Positions 19,833 through 27,464 of a stretch of 27,464 bases of DNA are shown piece by piece. Source of the DNA: Sarcodiotheca gaudichaudii (lineage: Eukaryota; Rhodophyta; Florideophyceae; Gigartinales; Solieriaceae); contig JAUKVZ010000018.1 of the NCBI GenBank assembly GCA_032355985.1, forward strand, positions 1 through 27,464, in the 5' to 3' direction. Each line of letters starts with the position of its first letter. Positions within the stretch are counted from its first letter, which is position 1. The notes below the pieces were generated by a model. The model was given only the letters and a program-made list of their open reading frames with translations, searched no databases and had not been told where the DNA came from. Position numbers and translations under genes: made by a program.

Positions 19833-20399
19833 TGAGTCTAGACTGACTTGAACAGCCAACCTTACGCTTATCAAGTTACAATTGGAAACACTACGCTGAC
19901 GTAGTACAACCTTTGCTCCAAAACCAAACGCGATAGTTTCCCATCATTAGGCTCCTTATTTACTTGTTTTAAGTAAATACGTAAATAGCAGTTTAATTTT
20001 TATTTTACAAAAAACTTTTTACTACTAAATACAATCCTATAATTCTTAATACGTTTTAATTTTTTTGTCTTATGAGATTTTTAGGACCCTGCTTTATAAC
20101 GAGGTTTTTAGAGAGTTAGAGATTGTATACGCTGCAACCCCTCAAACTAACCTAACTATGTTAAAGTAACGATATTTTCAACAGGTTTCTGTACGTGACC
20201 TTGAATCTACTACGGTAAAATAATTTCACCTAGCTCCAATTTTACAATTGTAGGCTCCGAATAAACGCTAAACTCTATAACGGTAAGACTTCCACTTACA
20301 CAAAAAAATTACTTAAAGAAAAATTTCTATACATAATATATTAATATTTTTGTATAAACGTAACACACGCGTATGCTCTAACCTTTAAGCTATAGACTC
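19833..20399 (-). tRNA. trnI: tRNA-Ile (anticodon GAU), split by a group II intron
   Basis: The 5' exon (20369-20399) reads GAGTCTATAGCTTAAAGG, D-arm, and the 5' half of the anticodon stem TACGC. The 3' exon (19833-19874) starts TTGATAAGCGTA. Joined, the exons form a 73-nt tRNA with acceptor GAGTCTA/TAGACTC, stem TACGC/GCGTA and loop TTGATAA (anticodon GAT). The exon boundary is at the first base of the anticodon loop. A trnI split by a group II intron between nad4 and nad5 is a known feature of florideophyte mitochondria. Confidence 0.92.
19875..20368 (-). other. Group II intron in trnI (no ORF)
   Basis: The intron is 494 nt. It begins GTGTG, the group II 5' consensus, and ends AC (consensus AY). 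Domain V lies at 19921-19954: 34 nt, with the AGC catalytic triad in GAGCC, a GAAA tetraloop and a bulge before TTTGG. The following stretch (19876-19920) folds as domain VI, including CTACG/CGTAG. No maturase frame is present, so splicing must rely on proteins encoded elsewhere. This accounts for the long gap between nad4 and nad5. Confidence 0.9.
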
Positions 20400-20410
20400 A
20401 AGTAAATAGT

Positions 20411-22417
20411 TTAAATAAAAAACAAGGTTAGCAAACAAATACTAACTAAAACTAAATTTAAATTGATACTAAAAAATGAAGTAAATAGTATACTACATAA
20501 AAACAGCAATCCAGCAACTATAAAGAAAATATAATGAGTTATTTGTCCACTTTGAAGACTAGCAGTAATTTTTGACCATTTAGGGATAACACGCAACAAA
20601 CCAGTAGGAAACGCTAACTCTACAAATCCCCTATCTATATTTTTAAATGAAATAAAATAACCAAAATTCATTAAAGGCCTAACAATTAAAGAATTATTTA
20701 ATTTATCTAAGTACCATTTTTTATTAAGAATAAACCCTAAAAAAATGATGATTTTATTATATTGACAAATTGAATAAAACCAAATAGGAAAAACATTTAA
20801 TAAAGTAGCCAGTAATATACCACTTAAACTTATAAAAAAAGGAACCCATTTTATTGTAACCGGTAACCATTCAGCTTCAAACATATGAGAATGCTGCGGT
20901 AGTACAAATATAGAAGAACCCCAAAAACTGGTACCGAAACCAACAAAAAGATCTCTTGTTAAATAACCTATCCATAAACTTCCCAATGCTAACACAATTA
21001 AAGGAAAAAACATTAAAAAAGAAGACTCGTGTATGTTTTTTACTAAAGGTCTATTTACATTAGAATTGTTTAAAAAAGTTAGGTAAATTAATCTAAATGA
21101 ATAAAAAGATGTAAAAAAAACAGCAATGCTACCCAACCAACAAGAAAAAAAACCGTAAGAAAAAGCTAAATTACTATAACCAGTTACTTGCGACAACTCC
21201 AAGATGAAATCTTTAGAGTAAAAGCCTGTTAAAAAAGGAAAGCCTGTTAAAGCTAAAGAACCTATTAACATTAAAGAATAAGTTAAAGGTAAAAACCTTA
21301 CTAAAGATCCCATACGACGCATATCTTGCTCGTCAGAAACAGCATGTATAACTGAACCTGCACTTAAAAATAAAAGTGCTTTAAAGAAAGCATGGTTTGC
21401 TAAATGAAACATACTAACATTGTAACAAGATAAACCACATGCAAAAACCATGTAACCTAGCTGACTACAAGTTGAATAAGCAATTACCCTTTTTAAATCA
21501 TTCTGAAAAACACCAGCAATAGCAGCAAAAAAAGCCGTTAAAGAGCCAAAAATAGTTAAGATAAATAACGTAAAAGGACAATATTCTAACAAAGGAGAGA
21601 ATCTTACCATCAAGAAAACACCTGCTGTTACCATGGTTGCTGCGTGAATTAAAGCTGATACAGGAGTTGGTCCCTCCATTGCATCAGGTAATCACGTGTG
21701 CAGACCAAGTTGTGCAGATTTACCCACAGCACCTACAAATAACAAACAGCTTGCTAGCGTCAAGCCATGTACTTTTACTCCCATAAATATAAAACTGTAA
21801 GAAGATAAAAGAGGAACACACGAAAATATTGTTAAGTAATCAACTGAATTGAACATAAAAAAGATTGTCAAAATACCCAAACTCAAACCGAAATCACCTA
21901 TACGGTTTACCACCAAAGCTTTTATTGCTGACTGGTTCGCAGCTAATCTTGTATGCCAAAAATTAATTAATAAGTAAGATGCTAAACCTACACCCTCCCA
22001 TCCTAAAAACATTTGAATTAAGTTATCTGCAGTTACCAAAACTAGCATGAAGAATGTGAAGATTTCTAAATAAGCCATAAACCTAGGTATGTGAGGATCT
22101 GTTTCCATGTACTTAATTGAATATAAATGTACTAAACTAGAAATAGTTGTAATAATAACCAACATAGTAACAGTTAAACTGTCAAATAGAAAACCTCAAT
22201 TTACTGAAAAAACACCTGAACTAATCCAGTTCACTAAGATTAAATAGCAAGGAGTACCCCCTAGACCTACTTCATAAAACGCTATAAACGAAAGTACCAT
22301 AGAAAAACTAACACAAATTGTAGAAATTAAACTTGACCCATAACAACCAAGCCATCGACCACCAAAGCCTGAAATTACAGCCCCTATCAAAGGTAATATA
22401 ATAATTAATAAATACAT
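20411..22417 (-). CDS. nad5: NADH dehydrogenase subunit 5
   Basis: A 668-residue antiporter-like subunit of complex I (NuoL homologue) with the long C-terminal lateral helix. Landmarks are [46 protein letters not shown] with its conserved E, the [23 protein letters not shown] block at 21679-21610, and [16 protein letters not shown] at 22196, 22166 and 21692 is read as Trp. The C-terminus reaches 20411, 12 nt from trnI. The length matches red algal nad5. Confidence 0.97.
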
Positions 22418-22437
22418 AATTAGTACGTGTGTTTTAC

Positions 22438-22848
22438 TTAGTTATTGTAGTACAATTTATAACTACGTGAATTTATTTGAATTGACTCTAGCGCTATTTG
22501 ATCACAATGCAATAATATACTTAAAGTGCTATCTATAATCATACTATCAACAAAAGATAAATTTAAATCATGTGTGGTATTTTTTAATAAAAATTTTGAA
22601 GAATAAAAATGCTTTAAAGTACTTAAACCTTCGTTTACTATTTGAGTGAATACAATTTGATTGCGTAAAGATGTCTCGTGTGTAATTTGCGATTCTTTTA
22701 AATTAGCTTCTACAACTAATTTCCTAGATTTTATAGATTTTAAAAACAAAGGAAAAAAGAAATGAGTAAGCACCATGTAAGAAACTAAAAATATAAAAAA
22801 TAATCAAAAAAGTTGGGTGAATATAATAATACGATCTAATTGTGGCAT
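22438..22848 (-). CDS. atp8: ATP synthase F0 subunit 8
   Basis: 136 residues. The N-terminus MPQLDRIIIFTQLFWLFFIF is the classic Atp8 signature (MPQLD-x2-x-F), with the Trp at FW encoded by TGA. A single membrane helix (residues 8-35) is followed by a basic turn and a long soluble tail, typical of algal and plant Atp8 rather than the short animal form. The subunit belongs to the peripheral stalk. The true start is the ATG at 22848; a methionine at 22776 lies 24 codons inside. It lies 12 nt downstream of atp6. Confidence 0.94.
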
Positions 22849-22860
22849 GATATAGTAATT

Positions 22861-23619
22861 TTAGTGCATATCTAACACATCATTTAAATAGATGCATGTT
22901 AATAAAGTAAATACGTAAGCTTGCAAACCTGCAATGCCTAACTCGAGACCAATTAAGGCTAAAAGAAGTGCTAAAGGTATAAGATGTAAAAAAGCCATCA
23001 AACCACCTGCAGACAACATTGTTCACGCAAATCCTGCAATTATTTTCAACAATGTATGTCCTGATGTCATATTTGCAAATAAACGAATTGAAAGCGTAAA
23101 CACTTTAACAATATAAGAAATAAACTCAATTGCTACTAATAAAGGTACTATAATCAAAGGTACTCCTTTAGGTAAAAATAACGCGAATAGTTTTAAGCCA
23201 TGAGTCTGAATACCTATAATATTTATACCTATATAAATTGATAAGGCTAGACCAAATGTAAAAACTATATGACTAGTCGCTGTAAAAGTGTAAGGTACCA
23301 TACCAACTAAATTACAAAAAAGTAAAATTAAATGTAAAACAAATATAAAAGGAAAGTAACGTTCCCCTTTAGAGCCTAAATTCTCCTGTACCATATTAGA
23401 GGTTACTTCATAAAGAAACTCTTCTGCGCACTGTCATTTATTTGGTATTAGGGTGTTTTTATAAAAACTTAAACTTGTTTTTAATATTAATAAAAAAGAG
23501 GCCAAAAGTAAAAATAATGACGAATTAGTAAATGAAAAATTATAACCGCTTAAACTAAGAGGGAGGATGGTAACAATTTCAAATTGTTCCAGAGGACTTG
23601 CTATGACAAAAGAAAACAT
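22861..23619 (-). CDS. atp6: ATP synthase F0 subunit a
   Basis: A 252-residue F0 subunit a, which forms the proton half-channels. Key segments are SPLEQFEIVTILPLSL at the N-terminus, GMVPYTFTATSHI, FTLSIRLFANMTSGHTLLKIIAGFAW with the essential arginine in LSIRLFANM, and GLELGIAGLQAYVFTLLTCIYLND near the C-terminus. TGA at 23434 and 23023 is Trp. The ATG at 23619 was chosen; an upstream in-frame codon at 23667 would run into trnW. Confidence 0.97.
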
Positions 23620-23640
23620 GTTCCTAAAAACTTTTATTTC

Positions 23641-23714
23641 CAGGAGAAGAAGGAATCGAACCTTCAACCTTTGATTTTGAAAATCAGAACTCTAACCTAT
23701 TGAGCTATTCTCCT
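23641..23714 (-). tRNA. trnW: tRNA-Trp (anticodon UCA)
   Basis: Acceptor AGGAGAA/TTCTCCT, anticodon stem CTGAT/ATCAA around TTTCAAA (TCA), and T-arm GAAGGTTCGATTCCTTC. The UCA anticodon reads both UGA and UGG, which explains the code 4 usage throughout the window. Confidence 0.95.
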
Positions 23715-23737
23715 TACTAACAGTAACAATAATAAAT

Positions 23738-23822
23738 TAGAGAGAATAGGATTCGAACCTATGGTAATTGAATAATAAATAGATTTACAGTCTACCGCTT
23801 TAAACCACTCAGCCACCTCTCT
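23738..23822 (-). tRNA. trnY: tRNA-Tyr (anticodon GUA)
   Basis: A type II tRNA with acceptor AGAGAGG/TCTCTCT, anticodon loop CTGTAAA (GTA), a long variable arm and T-arm ATAGGTTCGAATCCTAT. Confidence 0.94.
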
Positions 23823-23833
23823 GTTTCACCAAA

Positions 23834-24199
23834 TTATTTCTTCTTACCGTATTTTGATCGGCTTTGCTGACGCTTACTTACTGGGTGAAGATCGCAAACA
23901 CCTCTTACAAAATGATATTTTACACCAGGTAAATCTTTAACTCTACCACCACGTACAAGTACCATTGAATGATCTTGCAAATTATGTCCTTCCCCAGGAA
24001 TGTAACCAATAACAAGTTTGCCCGTAGACAATTTAACCTTGGCTACTTTCCTCTCAGCTGAATTCGGTTTTTTAGGATTGGTTGTATACACTTTAATGCA
24101 TATACCTTTTTTTTGGGGATTGCCATTTAAAGCTGCTGACTTTTTACCACAAGATTTTGCTTTTCGAGGTTTTTTTATTAACTGCGTAAAAGTTGGCAT
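23834..24199 (-). CDS. rps12: Small-subunit ribosomal protein S12
   Basis: A 121-residue decoding-centre protein. It starts [20 protein letters not shown], the usual S12 N-terminus, and carries [22 protein letters not shown], the [32 protein letters not shown] core and the C-terminal SKYGKKK. Positions with Lys and Pro in the PNSA and DLPGV loops are those linked to fidelity and streptomycin response in bacteria. A methionine further upstream (24274) would overlap trnV, so ATG 24199 is chosen. The gene is highly conserved and full length. Confidence 0.98.
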   Translation of the reverse strand: MPTFTQLIKKPRKAKSCGKKSAALNGNPQKKGICIKVYTTNPKKPNSAERKVAKVKLSTGKLVIGYIPGEGHNLQDHSMVLVRGGRVKDLPGVKYHFVRGVCDLHPVSKRQQSRSKYGKKK

Positions 24200-24216
24200 A
24201 CGTGATTTTTTTATGC

Positions 24217-24289
24217 TAAGCAATAACGGACTTGAACCATTAACCGTTTCAGTGTAAATGAAACACTCTACCAATTGAGTTAATTGCTT
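24217..24289 (-). tRNA. trnV: tRNA-Val (anticodon UAC)
   Basis: Acceptor AAGCAAT/ATTGCTT, anticodon stem TTTCA/TGAAA around TTTACAC (TAC), and T-arm AATGGTTCAAGTCCGTT. Confidence 0.94.
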
Positions 24290-24320
24290 AAGTACTAAAT
24301 ATATTTTTATATAGAATTTA

Positions 24321-25076
24321 CTATCTAATAAATAGCTGCTTTAAACGAAAACAGATTATAAAAAACGCTAATTCTACAATAAGCGATAAATAAAATAGAA
24401 TAATTATTTGTAACGTAACATCTGGTGGTATTACCAGGTAAAATAAAAATATTAAAATAAATAAAAGCTGTTTTCTGTATAAAGAAAACAAAAAGAATGC
24501 GTACGTTGTAGTGTATAAAAACAGTAAAGTAATAAATGAACAAAAAAGTAAATGTAAAGCAGTACTTAATAAATTATAAAATTGGCCTGTCCAAAGTAAA
24601 TATTCTTGAATACGCACGTTAACAATTACCTCAAAAAATGCCTGCGTACTTTGCATTTCCCAATAAAAACAAAATTTAAATATTCCTGGTAGTAAAAATA
24701 CATACGTTGTTAAAAAAACTAGTACTCACAAATTAAACGTACCTATTAAGTAAACTTGTAAAATCTTTAATTGGTAGGCATAAAGGCAAGGAACTAAAAA
24801 AAAGTATAAATGGTAAGAAAATAGAGGGAAAACAGCAACAGACGTTACAAACACTACACTTTGAATAACAGAATTGATTAAATCAGTTACACGTGTTGCA
24901 ATTAAAGTGCTATACCCTAAATTTATTAATGGTTTAACTTCCAGTAGTAGAAATATGTCGACAAAATAAAAAGTAATTAAAAACGAAAGTAAAAAACTAA
25001 AAAAAGTGTAGTATACACGCCAAGATAATTCGGATAAATACAACTTGAAAACAGGCGTTGCTATAAACGTTTTAAT
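24321..25076 (-). CDS. tatC: Sec-independent protein translocase TatC (Ymf16)
   Basis: About 251 residues. The protein has six hydrophobic segments and the TatC-like N-terminal [27 protein letters not shown], the last part of the ELxxR motif that recognises the twin-arginine signal peptide. A later segment, [36 protein letters not shown], matches the conserved TatC P-D-x-x-x-Q region and the following helix. TGA at 24723-24725 is Trp. In the frame there is no ATG upstream of the ELSWR motif: candidates are ATT at 25076 or TTG at 25043, so the start is uncertain. ymf16 between rps12 and a tRNA cluster is the usual red algal context. Confidence 0.88.
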
Positions 25077-25092
25077 GAAAACAATATTTTGT

Positions 25093-25166
25093 TGAGTGTA
25101 TTAGGACTTGAACCTAAGATCTATAAATTAAAAGTTTACTGCTTTACCAAACTAAGCTACACACTC
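25093..25166 (-). tRNA. trnK: tRNA-Lys (anticodon UUU)
   Basis: Acceptor GAGTGTG/TACACTC, anticodon stem GTAAA/TTTAT around CTTTTAA (TTT), and T-arm TTAGGTTCAAGTCCTAA. Confidence 0.93.
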
Positions 25167-25169
25167 TTC

Positions 25170-25244
25170 TAGTGCTTGGAAAGACTTGAACTTTCATCAA
25201 TAAATTCGTAGTTTACTACTTTATCCTGTTAAGTTACAAGCACT
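25170..25244 (-). tRNA. trnR: tRNA-Arg (anticodon ACG)
   Basis: Acceptor AGTGCTT/AAGCACT, anticodon stem GTAAA/TTTAT around CTACGAA (ACG), and T-arm GAAAGTTCAAGTCTTTC. Its anticodon arm is close to that of the neighbouring trnK. Confidence 0.93.
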
Positions 25245-25249
25245 AAACT

Positions 25250-25335
25250 CGGAAAGAATGGGATTTGAACCCATGGTACAAAACATGTACGATGACTTAG
25301 CAAGTCATTGCCTTAAACCTCTCGGCCATCCTTCC
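25250..25335 (-). tRNA. trnS: tRNA-Ser (anticodon GCU)
   Basis: A type II tRNA with acceptor GGAAGGA/TCTTTCC, anticodon stem ATGAC/GTCAT around TTGCTAA (GCT), a long variable arm and T-arm ATGGGTTCAAATCCCAT. Confidence 0.94.
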
Positions 25336-25577
25336 TCTGTATAGTGGGCTTTTAATCTCAGGAAATTAGTACTTTTGCGTTTCAACTTTTTTGTAATGTA
25401 ATCATCTAACACATTAACTAGTGCGTTAAATAAATATATGTTTAGATATGACCCAAACAAACAAGTTAAGTGTTCTGTGGAAGTATAAAAATCTCCAAAA
25501 TGAGTATTTCTATACCCCATTTTACGTAATGATCTACTTTTGATACCAAGACATGGCAAACCTTGTTTTGATTTGAT
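25336..25577 (-). other. Unassigned open stretch downstream of orf619
   Basis: About 80 codons are open on the minus strand between the orf619 stop and trnS(gcu). The phase is the same as orf619. Read from a TTG at 25559, the product contains GIKSRSLRKMGYRNTHF, a hydrophobic YLNIYLFNALVNVL patch and a basic KKLKRKSTNFLRLK tail. Under code 4 the frame stays open through trnS and into trnR (to 25221), so it has no sensible end of its own. I recognise no family; it may be untranslated 3' sequence, a remnant of a longer frame brought in with orf619, or a small gene. Confidence 0.3.
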
Positions 25578-27437
25578 TTAAAGGAGTATAGGTTTCTTTT
25601 TAGCTTTTATGATGATCGGTTTGTCTCGTGTAACTATAAATTTATCTTTACGTTCAGAAATTGCAATACGTAATCCGCCACTACCAGCTAATGAGTACAA
25701 GTTTTCCAACAAATACTGTTTTTTACGTCGATAGTTAGGGTCCGTACCTACAAAACAGTACATTTTTTGCAGAACTTTGCGAACTTCGAAAGTTTTAGGG
25801 TATCTGCCTATTGCCACAGAATTGGTTATTAAGCCATATAAATAACGTTGGACGGTGTTAAGTCTTTTTTCTGTATTTAAATCGTAAATGCAATAATTTT
25901 TGTTGGCCTGAAACAATATTTTAACAAACAGTTCATTTAGTTTAATTTTTAAACTGTGATGAGTTTTTCATTGGATTATTTCGTAGTTCATTATGAAGCT
26001 TGTACCCGTAACCAATTTATGTTCACTTACAAGTACTTTGTATCTAATTGATGTAGCGGCGAAAGCTTCCAAAGATTTATAAAATCTCGTTCTAAAACTA
26101 CCACCGTCTTGTTGACGCAATTGTTTCGCAACTGCTGGTATATTTATACAAAATGTACCAGCACAATCTGCAGTGGTACTTTGTTGTTTACACTGATTGA
26201 GAATAGACATAAAGACACCGTAGTCAAAACCGTTCAAAGCATAGGGTACATTTACTTTAACTTGATTATTTTCATTTTTTACAATGGTAAATACCTCGGG
26301 CCTACAATTTTTATTTGGTTTATACGCAAAGGGAAAAAACGCATTGCTGCATTTTAGGAAATTAGAAGTTTCTTTTTCTCGTTTTTCTCCTGTTACATTA
26401 TGAAATAGTTGGCTATTATTTTTAATGGCTTTGCAACCACCACTCAAATAAAATCCCAATGCTTTTTTATTTATTACGTAAACATAGGCATTTTGGACTG
26501 TACGTTCCACGTAAAACGGGTTTTCATCAAATTTTGTTCTGTATCTAAGTTTCATAAGAAGGAATTTTGCCATTGCAATTAAATTTTCTGATGTATTTTT
26601 ACCCATAAATTTATACAAAAATATACATAACTGAAAATCGTATTCTGAAGGACTTTTTGATCCTTTTTCTTGCAAAATATCTAAATATATATCATAGAGT
26701 ACTGAGCATTCAATACTTCGCAAGACACCCAATGCTTCTTTTTCACCATCTGGGGTTAATTCTACATTACCCCAAATTTGGATTTTATGATTTTTTATTT
26801 TGTGCTTTAGAGTTGATTTAAAGTAGATGGTTTGTAAAGTATCCGTAGAAATAGCCTGCTCAAACAAAGGTTTTTTATACTTCAAAAAACCTGGCCATTG
26901 TTCACCTGTCATAGTTACCGCTCTATGTTTATTTTTTCTAAAAACTTCCAAAGTTATCTTCGGAAATTCAATTGTGGGTGGAAGTGTACTTCGAAGATTG
27001 GAGTACCAATTGGTAATCATAAAAACGTGTAATCCTGTTTTTGATGGACTAAATTCAACATAACATTCTTCTAAACCGTTTAATATTTCTTGAACGTAAG
27101 GCGAAAGTACAAATACATTGTCTTTTCGTTGTATGCAATGGTCAATATCTAAAACTGTAAAATTTGTGTTGTGGAATCCAAAAGAAACCCCTAACCTATT
27201 CGCAGGGTAATTTGATCTGGGCGCTAACTCTGCCAAAGCGTTTAAATCAAATAATTTAAACGGTTTCTTTTTCTGCAACCCTTTGATTAACTTTACTGTG
27301 GGTTCAGTTGTATATACGGGATAAGGTATTTTTCGTGTTCCTTGTCACTGCCAAAAACAAAAATTAGGTGAAGTACTAATTTTTGGAGGTAAACTATTAT
27401 TATTTTTGATGTAAGCAACTGTTAAACGGTTTATCAT
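25578..27437 (-). CDS. Plasmid-type primase-polymerase with replication-initiator-like C-terminus (orf619)
   Basis: Under code 4 this is one 619-residue frame from an ATG at 27437 to a TAA, with two TGA Trp codons (residues 31 and 490) beside four TGG. An AEP primase-polymerase fold fits residues 25-180: FCFWQWQGTRKIPYP at the start, acidic pair LDIDHC (D97, D99), SPSKTGLHVF (S130-H137) and TLEVFRKNKHRAVTMTG (E164, R172, T177-G178). Residues about 262-318 (SPSEYDFQLCIFLYKF ... ENPFYVERTVQNAY) resemble the helix-bundle domain that follows such primases in phages and plasmids. From about 415 on, FDYGVFMSILNQC, IPAVAKQLRQQDGGSFRTRFYKSLEAF and, after 540, RYLYGLI and FEVRKVLQKM resemble winged-helix plasmid replication initiators. 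No helicase motifs are seen. It is first in the leftward block and most likely came from a mitochondrial plasmid. Domain calls are by eye. Confidence 0.85.
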
Positions 27438-27464
27438 AATTTATTTTAAGTTTGGAAAAAGTTT

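Noticed and set aside
19833-20410. A possible second tRNA or control region in the nad4-nad5 gap
   Set aside because: The sequence is fully explained by trnI exons and a group II intron.
26109-26357. Plus-strand frames at 26109-26357 and 26827-27063
   Set aside because: They are shadows of orf619 on the opposite strand, with no independent motif.

Overview
The window looks like a complete or nearly complete mitochondrial chromosome of a red alga, most likely a multicellular florideophyte. Four things point there. The gene set includes sdh2, sdh3, sdh4, tatC, atp4 (ymf39), rpl20 and a 5S rRNA. The order rns-nad4L-rnl-rps3-rpl16-trnD-cox1-cox2-cox3-atp4-cob faces a second block nad6-sdh2/3-atp9-rps11-nad3-nad1-nad2-sdh4-nad4-nad5-atp8-atp6 on the other strand. 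A trnI(gau) split by an ORF-less group II intron lies between nad4 and nad5. UGA is read as tryptophan (genetic code 4), supported by a trnW with anticodon UCA. Most genes look broken into short pieces if UGA is taken as stop; all coordinates here use code 4.

Layout. Positions 1-12000 are read rightward: rpl20, rns, nad4L, rnl, rps3, rpl16, trnD, cox1, cox2, a 39-codon frame, cox3, atp4, trnG, trnA, a 141-codon frame (possibly rpl5), trnQ, trnL, cob, trnR, trnH. The strands then converge, with only 8 nt between trnH and trnL(uag). Positions 12009-27437 are read leftward. In transcription order from the right end they are: orf619 (a plasmid-like primase-polymerase/replication protein), an unassigned open stretch, trnS, trnR, trnK, tatC, trnV, rps12, trnY, trnW, atp6, atp8, nad5, trnI (split), nad4, sdh4, nad2, nad1, nad3, rrn5, rps11, trnM, trnC, atp9, trnP, trnS, trnF, sdh3, sdh2, trnG, nad6 and trnL. 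If the molecule is circular, the two blocks diverge from about 50 nt spanning the window ends.

The genes encode core parts of complexes I (nad1-6, 4L), II (sdh2-4), III (cob), IV (cox1-3) and V (atp4, 6, 8, 9), a twin-arginine translocase subunit, three rRNAs, 21 tRNAs and a handful of ribosomal proteins. I found no trnE, trnN, trnT or initiator-type trnM.

The two most noteworthy observations are: (1) orf619, which joins an AEP primase-polymerase domain, a helix-bundle domain and what looks like a winged-helix plasmid replication-initiator region, already adapted to UGA=Trp; and (2) long inverted repeats that bracket rns and rnl separately, with nad4L between them, resembling bacterial rRNA processing stems.
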